This document shows positions 9,376 to 18,855 of a stretch of 64,000 nt of DNA, one piece after another. The notes below the pieces were generated by a model that saw only the letters and a program-made list of their open reading frames with translations, ran no database searches and was not told the origin of the DNA. Source of the stretch: DATARH01 sp036489765 (lineage in GTDB: Bacteria > Pseudomonadota > Alphaproteobacteria > ATCC43930 > CGMCC-115725); assembly GCA_036489765.1 (NCBI GenBank), contig DASXFE010000149.1, forward strand, positions 1 to 64,000. The letters run 5' to 3'. Position numbers and translations under genes: made by a program. How positions within the stretch are numbered: position 1 is the first letter of the stretch; every line of letters begins with the position of its first letter.

Positions 9376-12291
9376 ATGGCAAGACGCATGCTTATCGACG
9401 CCGCCCACCCCGAGGAGACTCGGGTCGTGGTGCTCAGCGGCAACCGCCTCGACGAATTCGATTTCGAATCGTCGACAAAAAAGCAGGTAAAGGGAAACAT
9501 CTACCTCGCCAAGGTGACGCGGGTAGAGCCGTCGCTCCAGGCCGCCTTTGTCGACTATGGCGGCAACCGGCACGGGTTTCTCGCCTTTGACGAGATCCAT
9601 CCCGATTACTACCGCATCCCGGTCGGCGACCGCGACCGCGACGACGACGCGTCGCCGCGCGCGCTGACGCTGCCGGCCGAGTCGGCGAGCGCTGCCGACG
9701 AGATCGCCGAACTCCCCGAGGCCGAGGTCGCGCAGGCCGAGGTCGACGCAGAGCTGGCCGACGCGGCCGAAGAGGCTGCGGACGAGCCGGCTGCTGACGA
9801 GATCGACGGCCAGCCCGAGTTCCCCGACGCCGCCGAGCAGGCCGAGGAATACGCGGCCGCCGAGCCCGAGATGGCGATGGCTGCGCCGATCGAGGCGGTC
9901 ATCGCCGCCGATGCGGCGCCGCAGGAAGGCGAGATCGAGGAGCCGCCGGTCATCACCGGCGAGGTCATTGAAGTCGAGGCCGCCGAGGCACCGGTCGAGA
10001 CCATCGATACGCTGGGCGGCGGCGAGGTCCAGGAGGCGATCGACGAGGCCGACGCCGAGCGCCCGCGCCACCGTCCCCATCGCCACTACAAGATCCAGGA
10101 GGTCATCAAGCGCCGGCAGATCATGTTGGTGCAGGTCGTCAAGGAAGAGCGCGGCAACAAAGGCGCGGCCCTCACGACCTACCTGTCGCTGGCGGGGCGC
10201 TATTGCGTGCTGATGCCGAACACCGGCCGGGGCGGCGGGGTGTCGCGCAAGATCACGAGCATGACCGACCGCCGCCGTCTCAAGGACATCCTCGAAGACC
10301 TCGAGATCCCGCAGGGTATGGGCGTCATCGTCCGCACCGCCGGGTCGGAGCGGTCGAAGGCGGAGGTCAAGCGCGACTACGAATACCTCCTGCGGCTGTG
10401 GAGCGAGATTCGCGACCTGACGATGCAATCGTCCGCGCCGGCCCTCATCTACGAAGAGGGCAACCTGATCAAGCGGTCGATCCGCGACCTCTACACGCGC
10501 GACATCGACGAGGTGCAGGTCGAGGGCGAGGAGGGCTACAAAACCGCCAAGGGCTTCATGCGGATGCTGATGCCCAGCCACGCGAAGCGGGTGCAGCCCT
10601 ATCGCGATGAGACGGTCGGGCTCTTCCACAGGCACCAGGTCGAAAGCCAGATCGACGCGATCCACTCGCCGGTCGCCCAGCTCAAATCGGGCGGCTACAT
10701 CGTGATCAACCAGACCGAGGCGCTGGTCGCGATCGACGTCAACTCGGGCCGCGCGACGCGCGAGCGCAACATCGAGGAAACCGCGACCCGGACCAACCTC
10801 GAAGCCGCCGAGGAGATCGCGCGGCAGCTTCGCCTGCGCGACCTCGCCGGGCTCATCGTCATCGATTTCATCGACATGGAAGAGCACCGCAACCACGGTG
10901 CTGTCGAGCGCCGGCTCAAGGATGCCCTCAAAAACGATCGCGCCCGCATCCAGGTCGGCCGTATCAGCCCATTCGGGCTTTTGGAGATGTCGCGCCAGCG
11001 GCTGCGGCCGTCCCTGGCCGAGGCCTCGACCCAGCCCTGCCCGCATTGCGGCGGCACGGGCTCGATCCGCTCGACCGAATCGACTGCGCTCTACGTGCTG
11101 CGCGCGATCGAGGAAGAGGCGATCCGGCAGCGTGCGGCCGAGCTATGCGTCTATGTCCCGACGGCGGTGGCGCTCTACCTCCTCAACCAGAAGCGCGATT
11201 CGCTGGCGCGGATCGAGCAGCATTACGCGATCAAGATCCTCGTCGATCACGATGATACGCTGATCCCGCCGAGCTTCCGGATCGAGCGGACGAAAGCCCG
11301 CGATGCGAGCGAAATCCCGGTGCGGCGGTCGATCCAGACGGCGGTCATCGACGACGATGATGCCGCCGACGACCTCGACGACGACGAGGCGGAGGCCGAC
11401 GAGACCGAGGCCCGGCCCGAGGGCCGCCGCCGCGGGCGCGGCCGTGATCGCGGACGCGGCCGTGATCGTGGGCAGGATCGCGTACAGGATCTTGGGCCGG
11501 ATCACGTGCAGGACCGTGGGCCGGATCACGGACAGGACAGTGGGCCGGATCACGGACAGGACGGTGGCCAGGATCACGCGCCGGAGCACGAACGCGAGGC
11601 CGGCGAGGCGCATGGCGATGGCGGCCGCAGCCGTCGCCGCCGTCGTCGTCGCGGCCGTCGCCCGGACGAAAACGGCGAGGCGCGCCCGGCCACCGCCGCC
11701 GAGATGGAAGCGGGCGCCGAATTGTCCGACGAGGTCCCGACCACGACGCCGGCGCACGAACCCGGCGAGGAAGACGGCGACGGAGAGCATCGCCGCCGCC
11801 GTCGCGGCCGTCGCGGCGGCCGCTGGCGCAGTCGGCGTGAGGAGGGCGGAGAGGCTCTTGCGGGTGCCGAGGCCGGCGAACCGGAAGGCGAGGCCGAGAG
11901 CGCCGCAGACGAATCGTCCTATGTCGCGGTTGCGATGGAGGCCGACGAACCGCATCTGCTGCCTGAACCGCAAAGGCCCGAGCCCGAGCCGCAATTCCAG
12001 CCTGAGCCGGAATTCGAGCCCGAGGCGAAATTCGAGCCCGAGGCGAAATTCGAGCCCGAGCCGGAATTCGAGCCTGTCGCGGCTGCGCCGGAGCCGGAAC
12101 CCGGCCCTGACCCTGAGCCCGTCGCCGCGGCGCCCCAGCCGGAACCCGAGACGGTTCCGGAAACCCCGCCGGCGGCGGAGCCGGAGCCCGCCTTGGCCGC
12201 CGCGCCGGCGCCAGGCGTCGACATCCACGCGGTCGGCGACGAAAAGCCGGCCAATCCGCGACGCGGCTGGTGGAACCGGCTGACCAGCTAG
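9376..12291 (+). CDS. rne: Ribonuclease E
   Basis: A 971-residue RNase E/G endonuclease that processes rRNA and tRNA precursors and starts mRNA decay. Residues about 1-75 form the first half of an S1 domain, which is split by a long acidic Ala/Glu-rich insert (residues about 90-235), a known alphaproteobacterial trait. The catalytic core has VAIDVNSGRATRERNIEE and GLIVIDFIDMEEHRN with the metal-binding aspartates, and the zinc-link CPHCGGTG. After about residue 660 the protein is low-complexity: Arg-rich stretches, an 8-residue repeat (DNA 11470-11589) and a Glu/Pro/Phe repeat. This tail would be the degradosome scaffold region. The start MARRMLIDAAHPEE fits the family. Confidence 0.96.
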   Translation: MARRMLIDAAHPEETRVVVLSGNRLDEFDFESSTKKQVKGNIYLAKVTRVEPSLQAAFVDYGGNRHGFLAFDEIHPDYYRIPVGDRDRDDDASPRALTLPAESASAADEIAELPEAEVAQAEVDAELADAAEEAADEPAADEIDGQPEFPDAAEQAEEYAAAEPEMAMAAPIEAVIAADAAPQEGEIEEPPVITGEVIEVEAAEAPVETIDTLGGGEVQEAIDEADAERPRHRPHRHYKIQEVIKRRQIMLVQVVKEERGNKGAALTTYLSLAGRYCVLMPNTGRGGGVSRKITSMTDRRRLKDILEDLEIPQGMGVIVRTAGSERSKAEVKRDYEYLLRLWSEIRDLTMQSSAPALIYEEGNLIKRSIRDLYTRDIDEVQVEGEEGYKTAKGFMRMLMPSHAKRVQPYRDETVGLFHRHQVESQIDAIHSPVAQLKSGGYIVINQTEALVAIDVNSGRATRERNIEETATRTNLEAAEEIARQLRLRDLAGLIVIDFIDMEEHRNHGAVERRLKDALKNDRARIQVGRISPFGLLEMSRQRLRPSLAEASTQPCPHCGGTGSIRSTESTALYVLRAIEEEAIRQRAAELCVYVPTAVALYLLNQKRDSLARIEQHYAIKILVDHDDTLIPPSFRIERTKARDASEIPVRRSIQTAVIDDDDAADDLDDDEAEADETEARPEGRRRGRGRDRGRGRDRGQDRVQDLGPDHVQDRGPDHGQDSGPDHGQDGGQDHAPEHEREAGEAHGDGGRSRRRRRRRGRRPDENGEARPATAAEMEAGAELSDEVPTTTPAHEPGEEDGDGEHRRRRRGRRGGRWRSRREEGGEALAGAEAGEPEGEAESAADESSYVAVAMEADEPHLLPEPQRPEPEPQFQPEPEFEPEAKFEPEAKFEPEPEFEPVAAAPEPEPGPDPEPVAAAPQPEPETVPETPPAAEPEPALAAAPAPGVDIHAVGDEKPANPRRGWWNRLTS
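11470..11589 (+). repeat. 24-bp tandem repeat inside rne
   Basis: Five 24-base units encode GQDRVQDL, GPDHVQDR, GPDHGQDS, GPDHGQDG and GQDHAPEH. Units 2 to 4 are nearly identical and the outer ones are degenerate. They sit in the disordered tail of RNase E directly after an Arg/Gly-rich stretch. In-frame 24-base periodicity means copy number can change without breaking the gene. Confidence 0.9.
11992..12081 (+). repeat. 18-bp tandem repeat inside rne
   Basis: Five 18-base units encode QFQPEP, EFEPEA, KFEPEA, KFEPEP and EFEPVA. They lie near the C-terminus of RNase E in a Glu/Pro-rich stretch. The two central units are identical apart from their ends, a sign of recent duplication. Confidence 0.85.
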
Positions 12292-12390
12292 CAACCGATC
12301 GCGGCGCGGGTGGAATTGCCCTGCCTCGGCCGCATTTGGCCGTTATCGAAGCCGGCAGTCCGGTCCGCGCCTTGCCCTGAGTGGTCGCCG

Positions 12391-13725
12391 ATGTCCCGTT
12401 TTCGTCTCGCGCTCCGCGCGGCGGTGATCCTGGCGGCGCTGGTCGCCGGCGGCGCGCGGGCCGAGGCGGATCAGGCGCTGTTGCGCGACGCCGAGATCGA
12501 AAGCGACATCAAGACGATCGCGGCGCCGATCTGGCGCGCGGCAGGGCTCGTGCCGAGCGATGTCTCGATCTATATGATCGACGACCGCCAGCTCAATTCC
12601 TTCGTCGCCGGCGGCCAGGCGATCTTTCTCAACACCGGCCTTATCCTCAGGGCGCAGAACGTCAACCAACTCATGGGCGTGATCGCGCACGAGACCGGAC
12701 ACATCGCCGGTGGTCACATCCTGCGCACCAAGGAAGCCATCAAGAACGCCAGCATCGAGGCGATCATCGCGACGGTCATCGGTGCCGCTGCCGGGGTCGC
12801 CGGGCACAATGGCGCGGCGATCCTCCCCGGGATGGCGGTCGGCCGGGCGGCGTTCAACAGGTTCTCGATCTCGCAGGAGGCGACGGCCGATCACGCGGCG
12901 ATGAACTATCTCGACCGCATCTGCCAGTCGGCAAAAGGCCTCCTCGACTTTTTCGAGATCCTCGAAGCCGACGAGCGGCTGCAGGGGCAGGAGGACGATC
13001 CCTGGGCACGCACCCATCCGCTGACCGGCGAGCGCGTCGACTACGTGCGCGACCACGTCGACCGCGCCCGTTGCTCGAACGCGCCGATCCCGCCCCAGGA
13101 TGAGGCGCTGTTCGGGCTGGTCCAGGCAAAGCTGCATGCGTTCCTCGACGACCCGTCGATCACCCTCCGCCGCTTCCCGGAAAGCGACCAGTCCGAGATC
13201 GCGCGTTACGCCCGGGCGATCGCCTACTACCGCATCCCCAAGCTCGACAGATCGGTGCCGCTGATCGATGCCCTGATTCGCGACTATCCGAACAACCCGT
13301 ACTATCGCGAGCTCAAGGGCCAGATGCTGTTCGAGAACGGGCACATCCGCGATGCGATCGCGCCCTACGAGCAGGCGGTCAAGCTCGCGCCCAACCAGGC
13401 GCTCCTGCGGATGTCGCTGGCCCAGGTCTATATCGAGACGAATGATCCGGCGCTGAACAAGAAGGCGATCGCGCTCCTCGACAACGCGGCCCAGGCCGAG
13501 GGGCGCGACAGCACGGTATGGGGTTTCCTTGCGGTCGCCTATGGTCGTGACAACCAACTCGGAATGGCGGCATTGTCGTTGGCCGAAAAGGCGCTCGCCG
13601 ACGGCCAGAAGACCGAGGCGGTGCAGCAGTCGAAACGCGCGCAGCAGAATCTGCCGCGCGGCACGGCGTCATACTTCCGCGCGGTCGAGATCGCGCACGA
13701 GGCCGAGGACATCGGCAAGGATTGA
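12391..13725 (+). CDS. M48 family metalloprotease with TPR tail (BepA-like)
   Basis: A 444-residue periplasmic protein. Residues about 1-25 (MSRFRLALRAAVILAALVAG...) are a signal peptide. The zinc protease motif HETGH is at residues 100-104, with further family features GGQAIFLNTGL and EATADHAAMNYL. The last 150 residues read like tetratricopeptide repeats. BepA-type proteases help assemble or remove outer-membrane beta-barrel proteins. The ATG at 12391 was chosen over 12310 because it starts the signal peptide. It lies about 100 bases after rne, and its stop codon overlaps the ribosome binding site of the DsbA-like gene, so the two are probably co-transcribed. Confidence 0.88.
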   Translation: MSRFRLALRAAVILAALVAGGARAEADQALLRDAEIESDIKTIAAPIWRAAGLVPSDVSIYMIDDRQLNSFVAGGQAIFLNTGLILRAQNVNQLMGVIAHETGHIAGGHILRTKEAIKNASIEAIIATVIGAAAGVAGHNGAAILPGMAVGRAAFNRFSISQEATADHAAMNYLDRICQSAKGLLDFFEILEADERLQGQEDDPWARTHPLTGERVDYVRDHVDRARCSNAPIPPQDEALFGLVQAKLHAFLDDPSITLRRFPESDQSEIARYARAIAYYRIPKLDRSVPLIDALIRDYPNNPYYRELKGQMLFENGHIRDAIAPYEQAVKLAPNQALLRMSLAQVYIETNDPALNKKAIALLDNAAQAEGRDSTVWGFLAVAYGRDNQLGMAALSLAEKALADGQKTEAVQQSKRAQQNLPRGTASYFRAVEIAHEAEDIGKD

Positions 13726-13738
13726 GGAGCACCCCGTG

Positions 13739-14479
13739 ATGCGGCTTATGGCGGCGATCTTTTGTGTGGCGATGGGGGCAATCGCGATTTCCGCGCCGGC
13801 CCGCGCCGACGACTTCACCCCGCCGCAAAAGGCGGCGATCGACAAGCAGATCCACGACTACCTGCTGGCCCACCCTGAGGTGCTGATCGAGGCCGTGCAG
13901 GCGGCCGACGACAAGATGAAGTCGGATGCGCGCGACAAGGCGCAGCAGGTGCTGGCGACAAAGCGCAAGGAGGTCTTCGACGACCCGTCGAGCCCCGTCG
14001 CCGGCAACCCGCACGGCGACGTCACGATGGTCGAGTTCTTCGACTATCGCTGCCCCTATTGCAAACAGGTCGAGCCGTCGCTGGAAAAGGTGATCGCCGA
14101 CGACCACCACCTGCGCTTTGTCTACAAGGAGTTCCCGGTGCTGGGGCCGGTCTCGACGACCGCCGCCCGCGCCGCGCTCGCCGCCAAGAAGCAGGGCAAG
14201 TACGACGCCTTCCACCGCGCGATGATGGCGATGAAAGGCCAGATCACCGACCAGACCGTGATGGATGTCGCTAGTTCCGTCGGGCTCGATATCGGCCAGT
14301 TGCAGCGCGACATGGAAAGCCCGGAGGTCGACAAGACGCTCAAGGCCGATCTCGCCCTGGCCGACGCGCTCGACATCAGCGGCACCCCGGCCTTTATCGT
14401 CGGCAACCAGATCATCCCCGGCGCCGTCAACCTCGACGCGCTGAAACAGGCGATCGCCGACGCACGAAAGGGCGGGTAA
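13739..14479 (+). CDS. DsbA-family thiol:disulfide protein
   Basis: A 246-residue secreted thioredoxin-fold protein. It has a signal peptide (to about residue 23, ending APARA), an N-terminal helical region, and the redox motif CPYC at residues 105-108 in FFDYRCPYCKQVE. A cis-proline loop follows in SGTPAFIVG. It most resembles the DsbA/ScsC-like group with an N-terminal extension (DUF-type dimerisation segment). It should act on protein disulfides in the periplasm. GAGGAG overlaps the stop codon of the M48 gene; a GTG immediately upstream (13736) is an equally possible start. Confidence 0.87.
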   Translation: MRLMAAIFCVAMGAIAISAPARADDFTPPQKAAIDKQIHDYLLAHPEVLIEAVQAADDKMKSDARDKAQQVLATKRKEVFDDPSSPVAGNPHGDVTMVEFFDYRCPYCKQVEPSLEKVIADDHHLRFVYKEFPVLGPVSTTAARAALAAKKQGKYDAFHRAMMAMKGQITDQTVMDVASSVGLDIGQLQRDMESPEVDKTLKADLALADALDISGTPAFIVGNQIIPGAVNLDALKQAIADARKGG

Positions 14480-14509
14480 GAACCGAGGGCGCTTGCCTCC
14501 ATTTTTCGC

Positions 14510-14602
14510 TTCGCCCGGACCTGTTCCAGGCATCCACGTTTGCCGTCGCCGGTTCATGCACCGGCCAAAGACGTGGATGGCCGGGTCGAGCCTGGCCAAA
14601 GG
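14510..14602. repeat. GC-rich inverted repeat between dsbA-like gene and hslO
   Basis: The arms CATCCACGT and ACGTGGATG face each other across about 45 bases, flanked by CCCGG/CCGGG and CCAGG/CCTGG pairs. It lies between convergent genes and resembles the other ATCCACG/CCCGG elements of the window (3825-3899 and 29970-30075), but it is more diverged. Confidence 0.55.
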
Positions 14603-14631
14603 GGAGTGGGGACAGCGTTAGGAGAGATGGC

Positions 14632-15555
14632 CTACTGCGGCGGCTTCAGCTCGTCGCGGTCGAATTCGTAAGTGGTGTTGCAGAACTCGCAGGTCACGGT
14701 GGTGACCTTGTCCTCGCGCAATTCGTCGATGTCCTTCTGCGGGAACGAACGGAGGATGCCGACGATGCGCTCGCGTGAGCAGCGGCAGCGCGCCTCGACC
14801 GGTTGCGTGTCGAAGACGCGCACGGTCTCTTCGTGGAAAAGGCGATAGAGCAGCCGGCGCGGCGACAGGTCAGGGTCGGTCAGTTCGTCGGCGGTCGCCG
14901 AGCTCATCAGCACCATCGCGCGGCGCCAGCCGTCCTCGACGTCGTCGGCGATCACCTTGTAGCCGCCTTCGGGTGGCACGCGCTGCAGCATCAGCCCGCC
15001 GGCGCGCCACATCCCGCTTCCGCCGGTCCGCGCCGCCGACAATTTGATGCCGGCCTGGATCTGCTCCGACTGGCGGAAATAATGCTGGGCGCATTCGGCG
15101 AGCGTCGCGCCGGCCAGTTCGACGATGCCCTGATAGCGCTCGGTATGCTCGCCCTGGTCTACGGTAAAGGCGATGTAGCCGCCGCCGCAGAGCTGCGGAA
15201 CCGACGGGCTTTGCCCGGCACGGCCGGCGATTTCACCCAGTCGCTCCGCATCGTATTGGGCATAGCCGCGCACGGCGCCGGCGGTCGAGACATCCGCGAC
15301 GATCAGCCGGACGGGGCCGTCGCCCTTGGTCTGCAGGGTAAAGATGCCGTCGTATTTGAGCGCACCGGCGAGTACCACGGCGAGCGTGATCGCCTCGCCG
15401 AGGATCGCGGCGACCGGCTCCGGGTACTCATGCTGCGACAGGATGGTGTCGACAGTGGGGCCGAGGCGGACGAGGCGGCCGCGCAACGCGAACGGGTCGA
15501 TCCGGAAGGGCTGGACCAGATCGTCGGGACGCGGCGGGGTTCGGTCGCCCTCCAT
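14632..15555 (-). CDS. hslO: Hsp33 redox-regulated chaperone
   Basis: A 307-residue holdase that is switched on when oxidation releases its zinc. The C-terminal zinc centre is visible as CRC in VEARCRCSRERIVG and CEFC in VTCEFCNTTYEF, the CxC...CxxC pattern of the family. The N-terminal domain has the conserved QLCGGGYIAFTV and ARTGGSGMWRAGG regions. It follows argF by 10 bases on the same strand, an order (argD-argF-hslO) that I remember in many alphaproteobacteria, so it is probably expressed with arginine genes. Confidence 0.95.
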   Translation of the reverse strand: MEGDRTPPRPDDLVQPFRIDPFALRGRLVRLGPTVDTILSQHEYPEPVAAILGEAITLAVVLAGALKYDGIFTLQTKGDGPVRLIVADVSTAGAVRGYAQYDAERLGEIAGRAGQSPSVPQLCGGGYIAFTVDQGEHTERYQGIVELAGATLAECAQHYFRQSEQIQAGIKLSAARTGGSGMWRAGGLMLQRVPPEGGYKVIADDVEDGWRRAMVLMSSATADELTDPDLSPRRLLYRLFHEETVRVFDTQPVEARCRCSRERIVGILRSFPQKDIDELREDKVTTVTCEFCNTTYEFDRDELKPPQ

Positions 15556-15565
15556 GGTATGGGCC

Positions 15566-16522
15566 CTAGCCGAGGCACCAGGCGAGGATGCCCTTCTGCG
15601 CGTGCAGACGGTTCTCCGCCTCGTCCCAGACCACCGATTGCGGTCCGTCGATGATCTCGGCCGTGACCTCCTCGCCGCGATGGGCGGGAAGGCAATGCAT
15701 GAAGATCGCGTCGGGCTTAGCCTGCGCCATCAGCCGCTGGTCGACGCGGTAGGGCGCGAGGAGGTTGTGGCGGTTGACATTGGCCTCGACCCCCATCGAC
15801 ACCCAGGTATCGGTGACGACGCAATCCGATCCGGCGACCGCCTTGCCGGGGTCGGCCGTAAGGCTGACGCGGCCGCCCTCGCGCTGCGCCCAGTAGAGGA
15901 GCGACGGCTCGGGCTGCAGCGTTTCGGGGCAGGCGAGGCGCAATTCGAAGCCGAACCGCACCGCCGCGTGGATCCAGCTCGCCGCGACGTTGTTGCCGTC
16001 GCCCGACCAGGCGACGACGGTGTTGGCGACGGGGCCCTTCTTTTCCTGCAGCGTCATCATGTCGGCCATGATCTGACACGGATGCGATGCGTCGGTAAGG
16101 CCGTTGATCACCGGCACCGTCGCATGCTCGGCCAGCTCGGCGAGCTTCGAGGGTGCGTTGGTGCGGATCATGATCGCGTCGACATAGCGCGAGAGGACCC
16201 GCGCCGTGTCGGCGACGGTCTCGCCGCGGCCAAGCTGGCTGTCCTGCGTTCCGAGCACGATCGTGTCGCCGCCGAGCCGGCGCATCGCCACCTCGAACGA
16301 CACGCGGGTACGGGTCGACGGCTTTTCGAAAATGAGTGCCAGGGTCTTGCCTTCAAGCGGGCGGTCGCGGCGCCCGTTCTTGTAGGCAAAGCCAAGGTCG
16401 ATCATGCCCTTGAGTTCGGACGCGTCGTGTCGGTCGATGTCGAGGAAGTGGCGCGGCGGGCCCGATCCCCGCCGCTCACCGATCGGGGTCGCCCCGGCCA
16501 AGGCTCTTACGGTGCGGGCCAT
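15566..16522 (-). CDS. argF: Ornithine carbamoyltransferase
   Basis: Makes citrulline from ornithine and carbamoyl phosphate in arginine synthesis. The 318-residue product has the carbamoyl-phosphate site STRTR in EKPSTRTRVSFEV, the DASHPCQIMAD segment, and the ornithine-site motif HCLPAHRG. The ATG chosen (MARTVRALAG) lies inside the 3' end of argD, a 16-base overlap in another frame. The longer ORF to 16681 is antisense-free but reads as argD in another frame, so it is not used. A later start near the FLDIDRH segment is conceivable. Confidence 0.95.
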   Translation of the reverse strand: MARTVRALAGATPIGERRGSGPPRHFLDIDRHDASELKGMIDLGFAYKNGRRDRPLEGKTLALIFEKPSTRTRVSFEVAMRRLGGDTIVLGTQDSQLGRGETVADTARVLSRYVDAIMIRTNAPSKLAELAEHATVPVINGLTDASHPCQIMADMMTLQEKKGPVANTVVAWSGDGNNVAASWIHAAVRFGFELRLACPETLQPEPSLLYWAQREGGRVSLTADPGKAVAGSDCVVTDTWVSMGVEANVNRHNLLAPYRVDQRLMAQAKPDAIFMHCLPAHRGEEVTAEIIDGPQSVVWDEAENRLHAQKGILAWCLG

Positions 16523-17682
16523 TCCCGGGCGACCTTGTGCATGATGTCGAGCGCGGCGTCGATCTCGCTTTCGCCGATCACGAGCGGCGGCAGAATCCGC
16601 AGCACGTTGTCGCCGGCGCTCAGCAGCAACAGGCCTTCGCCGCGCAGCTTGGTGACGAGGTCGCCGGCCGGCACGACGCATTTGATGCCGAGCAAAAGGC
16701 CTGCGCCGCGCACGCCCTCAAACAGCTTCGGATAGGCGGCGGCGTATTCCTCGAGCCGGCCGCGGAACTTCACTGCGGTCTTGTTGACGCCGTCGAAGAA
16801 TCCCGGCGCCAGCATCACGTCGAGGACGGCGTTGCCTGCTGCGACCGACATCGGGTTGCCGCCAAAAGTCGAGCCGTGCGTGCCGGGGACCATGCCCACG
16901 GCCGCCTTTTCGGTCGCAAGGCACGCGCCGATCGGGAGCCCGTTCCCGAGCGCCTTCGCGACCGCCATGATGTCGGGCGCGACGCCCGCCCATTGATGCG
17001 CGAAGAGCTTGCCGGTACGGCCCATGCCGCACTGCACCTCGTCATAGACGAGGAGGAGGCCGAACTCGTCGCAAATCGCCCTGAGGCCCCGAAGGTAATC
17101 CTCCGACGGCGCGCGCACGCCGCCTTCGCCCTGGACCGGCTCGACCAGGATCGCCGCGGTCTCTTGCGTCACTGCGGCGCGCATCTCGTTGAGATTGTTG
17201 AACGCGACGTGGTCGAACCCGTCCATCACCGGGCCGAAGCCCTTGAGGTAGGCCTGCGCCCCCGCCGCGGCGAGCGTCGCAAAGCTGCGGCCGTGGAACG
17301 AGCCACCAGTGCCGATGATCCGGTATTTCTCGGGGTGGCCAATTTCGCTCTGGTACTTGCGCGCGACCTTGATCGAGAGCTCAACCGCCTCGGCGCCCGA
17401 ATTGTTGAAAAAGACCGTGTCGGCAAAGCTGTTCTCGACCAGCCGCTGCGCCAGCCGCTCCTGTCCCGGGATGCGGAACAGGTTGGACGAGTGCCACAGC
17501 GTCCCGGCCTGCTTGGTGATCGCCTCGATCACGTGCGGATGGCAGTGGCCCAGCGAGGTGACGGCGATACCGCTCGTCAGGTCGAGGAATTTCCGGCCGT
17601 CGGTCGACCACAGCCAGCAGCCTTCGCCCCGTTCAACGGCGACGTCCCACCGACCATAGGTCGGCATCACGGGTGTAATCAC
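16507..17682 (-). CDS. argD: Acetylornithine aminotransferase
   Basis: A 391-residue class III PLP aminotransferase that converts N-acetylglutamate semialdehyde to N-acetylornithine and may also serve the lysine pathway. Visible motifs are NNSGAEAVELSIKVARKY, the cofactor-binding LLVYDEVQCGMGRTG, and the PLP lysine in AVAKALGNGLPIGA. The GTG at 17682 was chosen because AGGAG sits 7 bases before it and the protein then begins VITPVMPTYGRW, as in relatives; an upstream ATG at 17721 adds 13 residues without a clear ribosome site. It is the first gene of the argD-argF-hslO run. Confidence 0.94.
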   Translation of the reverse strand: MITPVMPTYGRWDVAVERGEGCWLWSTDGRKFLDLTSGIAVTSLGHCHPHVIEAITKQAGTLWHSSNLFRIPGQERLAQRLVENSFADTVFFNNSGAEAVELSIKVARKYQSEIGHPEKYRIIGTGGSFHGRSFATLAAAGAQAYLKGFGPVMDGFDHVAFNNLNEMRAAVTQETAAILVEPVQGEGGVRAPSEDYLRGLRAICDEFGLLLVYDEVQCGMGRTGKLFAHQWAGVAPDIMAVAKALGNGLPIGACLATEKAAVGMVPGTHGSTFGGNPMSVAAGNAVLDVMLAPGFFDGVNKTAVKFRGRLEEYAAAYPKLFEGVRGAGLLLGIKCVVPAGDLVTKLRGEGLLLLSAGDNVLRILPPLVIGESEIDAALDIMHKVAREWPAP

Positions 17683-17877
17683 GGATGTTCTCCTGTGCGA
17701 TGAGTTTGCGGAAATAGGCATGCGCGACGAGGCTTTATCGTCGTCGCCGTTCCGCCATCCGGCACGTCACGCCGGGATAAGGTGTCATCGCCTCTCTCCT
17801 CACCCGCGGGACCGCGGGAATCGGGCAGGAAAGCGGTGGATTATGAGGAGGGGCGCGAGGGCTGTCAATTCGCCCCG

Positions 17878-18708
17878 CTAACCGACCTGGGACAGGCGGG
17901 GCTCCACTCCTTCTGCCTCCGTCCGGCCCTCCGGGACCGGGACGATGCCAGATGTGAACAGCACGATGACAGAGCGGTATGATGCGATCACCGATTTCTG
18001 ACGCTGCTCAGCGTATCGCCCGTACGATAGGCTGGCCAGCACCAGCGAGATCGGAATGGCGATCCATTTGTACTCTGGCGGGAGGTTTGTGAACGGCGAG
18101 GCAATCGCGAGGAGGACCAGGATCACGAACAAGCTGCGGAAGAACTTCGAATCCGCCTCAAGCCGCAACACCTCGGTGAGCGCGGCCGGCGCGCGCAGCC
18201 GCAATACGGCGCGGCTCCACTGGAATGTGTTGGTCGGCTCGGGAATGGTCGGACCCGAGCCAGTTTTGTGAAGAACGGCCCGCGCCCATTTGAGCGCCCG
18301 CGCCGCGGCCTCGTGCTCCTCGGCGGATGGTGTCTGGCGGGGGGGCGCTAACTCGGCGTCGAGGCTGGCGACCCTCAGGGCAATCGCGGCTGCCAGCGCA
18401 TTGCGGTCGGGTGCGACACGCCGGGGCCCCAGAATCCGTTCGATCGCCTTCCTGCCAAACCAGTCGTACGTCGGATCGACCATCGAGGCGACCATGAAGA
18501 CGAGATGGCCGACCGCGTAGGCCAAGAAGATAAAAGCCAGGATCTTCGCCGTCTCGCCTTCCGGCACGCACCGGGGGCACCCACCGTCTCCGAGCCAGAC
18601 CCAGCAGATCCAAGTCACCACAGCCCCCGGCAAAAGGATCGAAAAGATGTCGATCACGCCGACATATAAATCGGCAGGCTTCGAGGCTTCGGCCATCGCA
18701 AGATCCAT
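17878..18708 (-). CDS. Unknown four-helix membrane protein
   Basis: 276 residues; I do not recognise a family. Hydrophobic segments are at about residues 20-40 (FSILLPGAVVTWICWVWL), 55-75, 190-207 and 214-232, with a long soluble loop between the second and third that contains Arg/Ala-rich helices. A short loop after the first helix carries GGCPRCVPEGE, a CxxC pair. The gene stands alone between argD and a DHA2 exporter, with roughly 150-base gaps on each side. Its base composition is slightly less GC-rich than its neighbours. The start could also be the ATG at 18696. Function cannot be assigned. Confidence 0.65.
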   Translation of the reverse strand: MDLAMAEASKPADLYVGVIDIFSILLPGAVVTWICWVWLGDGGCPRCVPEGETAKILAFIFLAYAVGHLVFMVASMVDPTYDWFGRKAIERILGPRRVAPDRNALAAAIALRVASLDAELAPPRQTPSAEEHEAAARALKWARAVLHKTGSGPTIPEPTNTFQWSRAVLRLRAPAALTEVLRLEADSKFFRSLFVILVLLAIASPFTNLPPEYKWIAIPISLVLASLSYGRYAEQRQKSVIASYRSVIVLFTSGIVPVPEGRTEAEGVEPRLSQVG

Positions 18709-18855
18709 TCGTTTCTGGGAGGTGGCGGAAGTTTCGGCGGTGTGCTCCTGGGGGTTTCGGCAGCGTACTCCTGGATTATGCGGGTAAGGATTGCTGGACG
18801 AACCGGAAAGGTCAACGATCCCGGATGTCGTAATGCGGCCCGAGGGGCAGACGGT

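Noticed and set aside
9169..11046. A 625-residue open frame antisense to rne
   Set aside because: It mirrors the codon pattern of rne, is Arg/Asp/Leu-rich, and has no recognisable motif; rne is certain on the other strand.
11470..11589. Tandem 24-base units considered as a CRISPR array
   Set aside because: The units are contiguous, in frame in rne, with no spacers between them and no cas genes.
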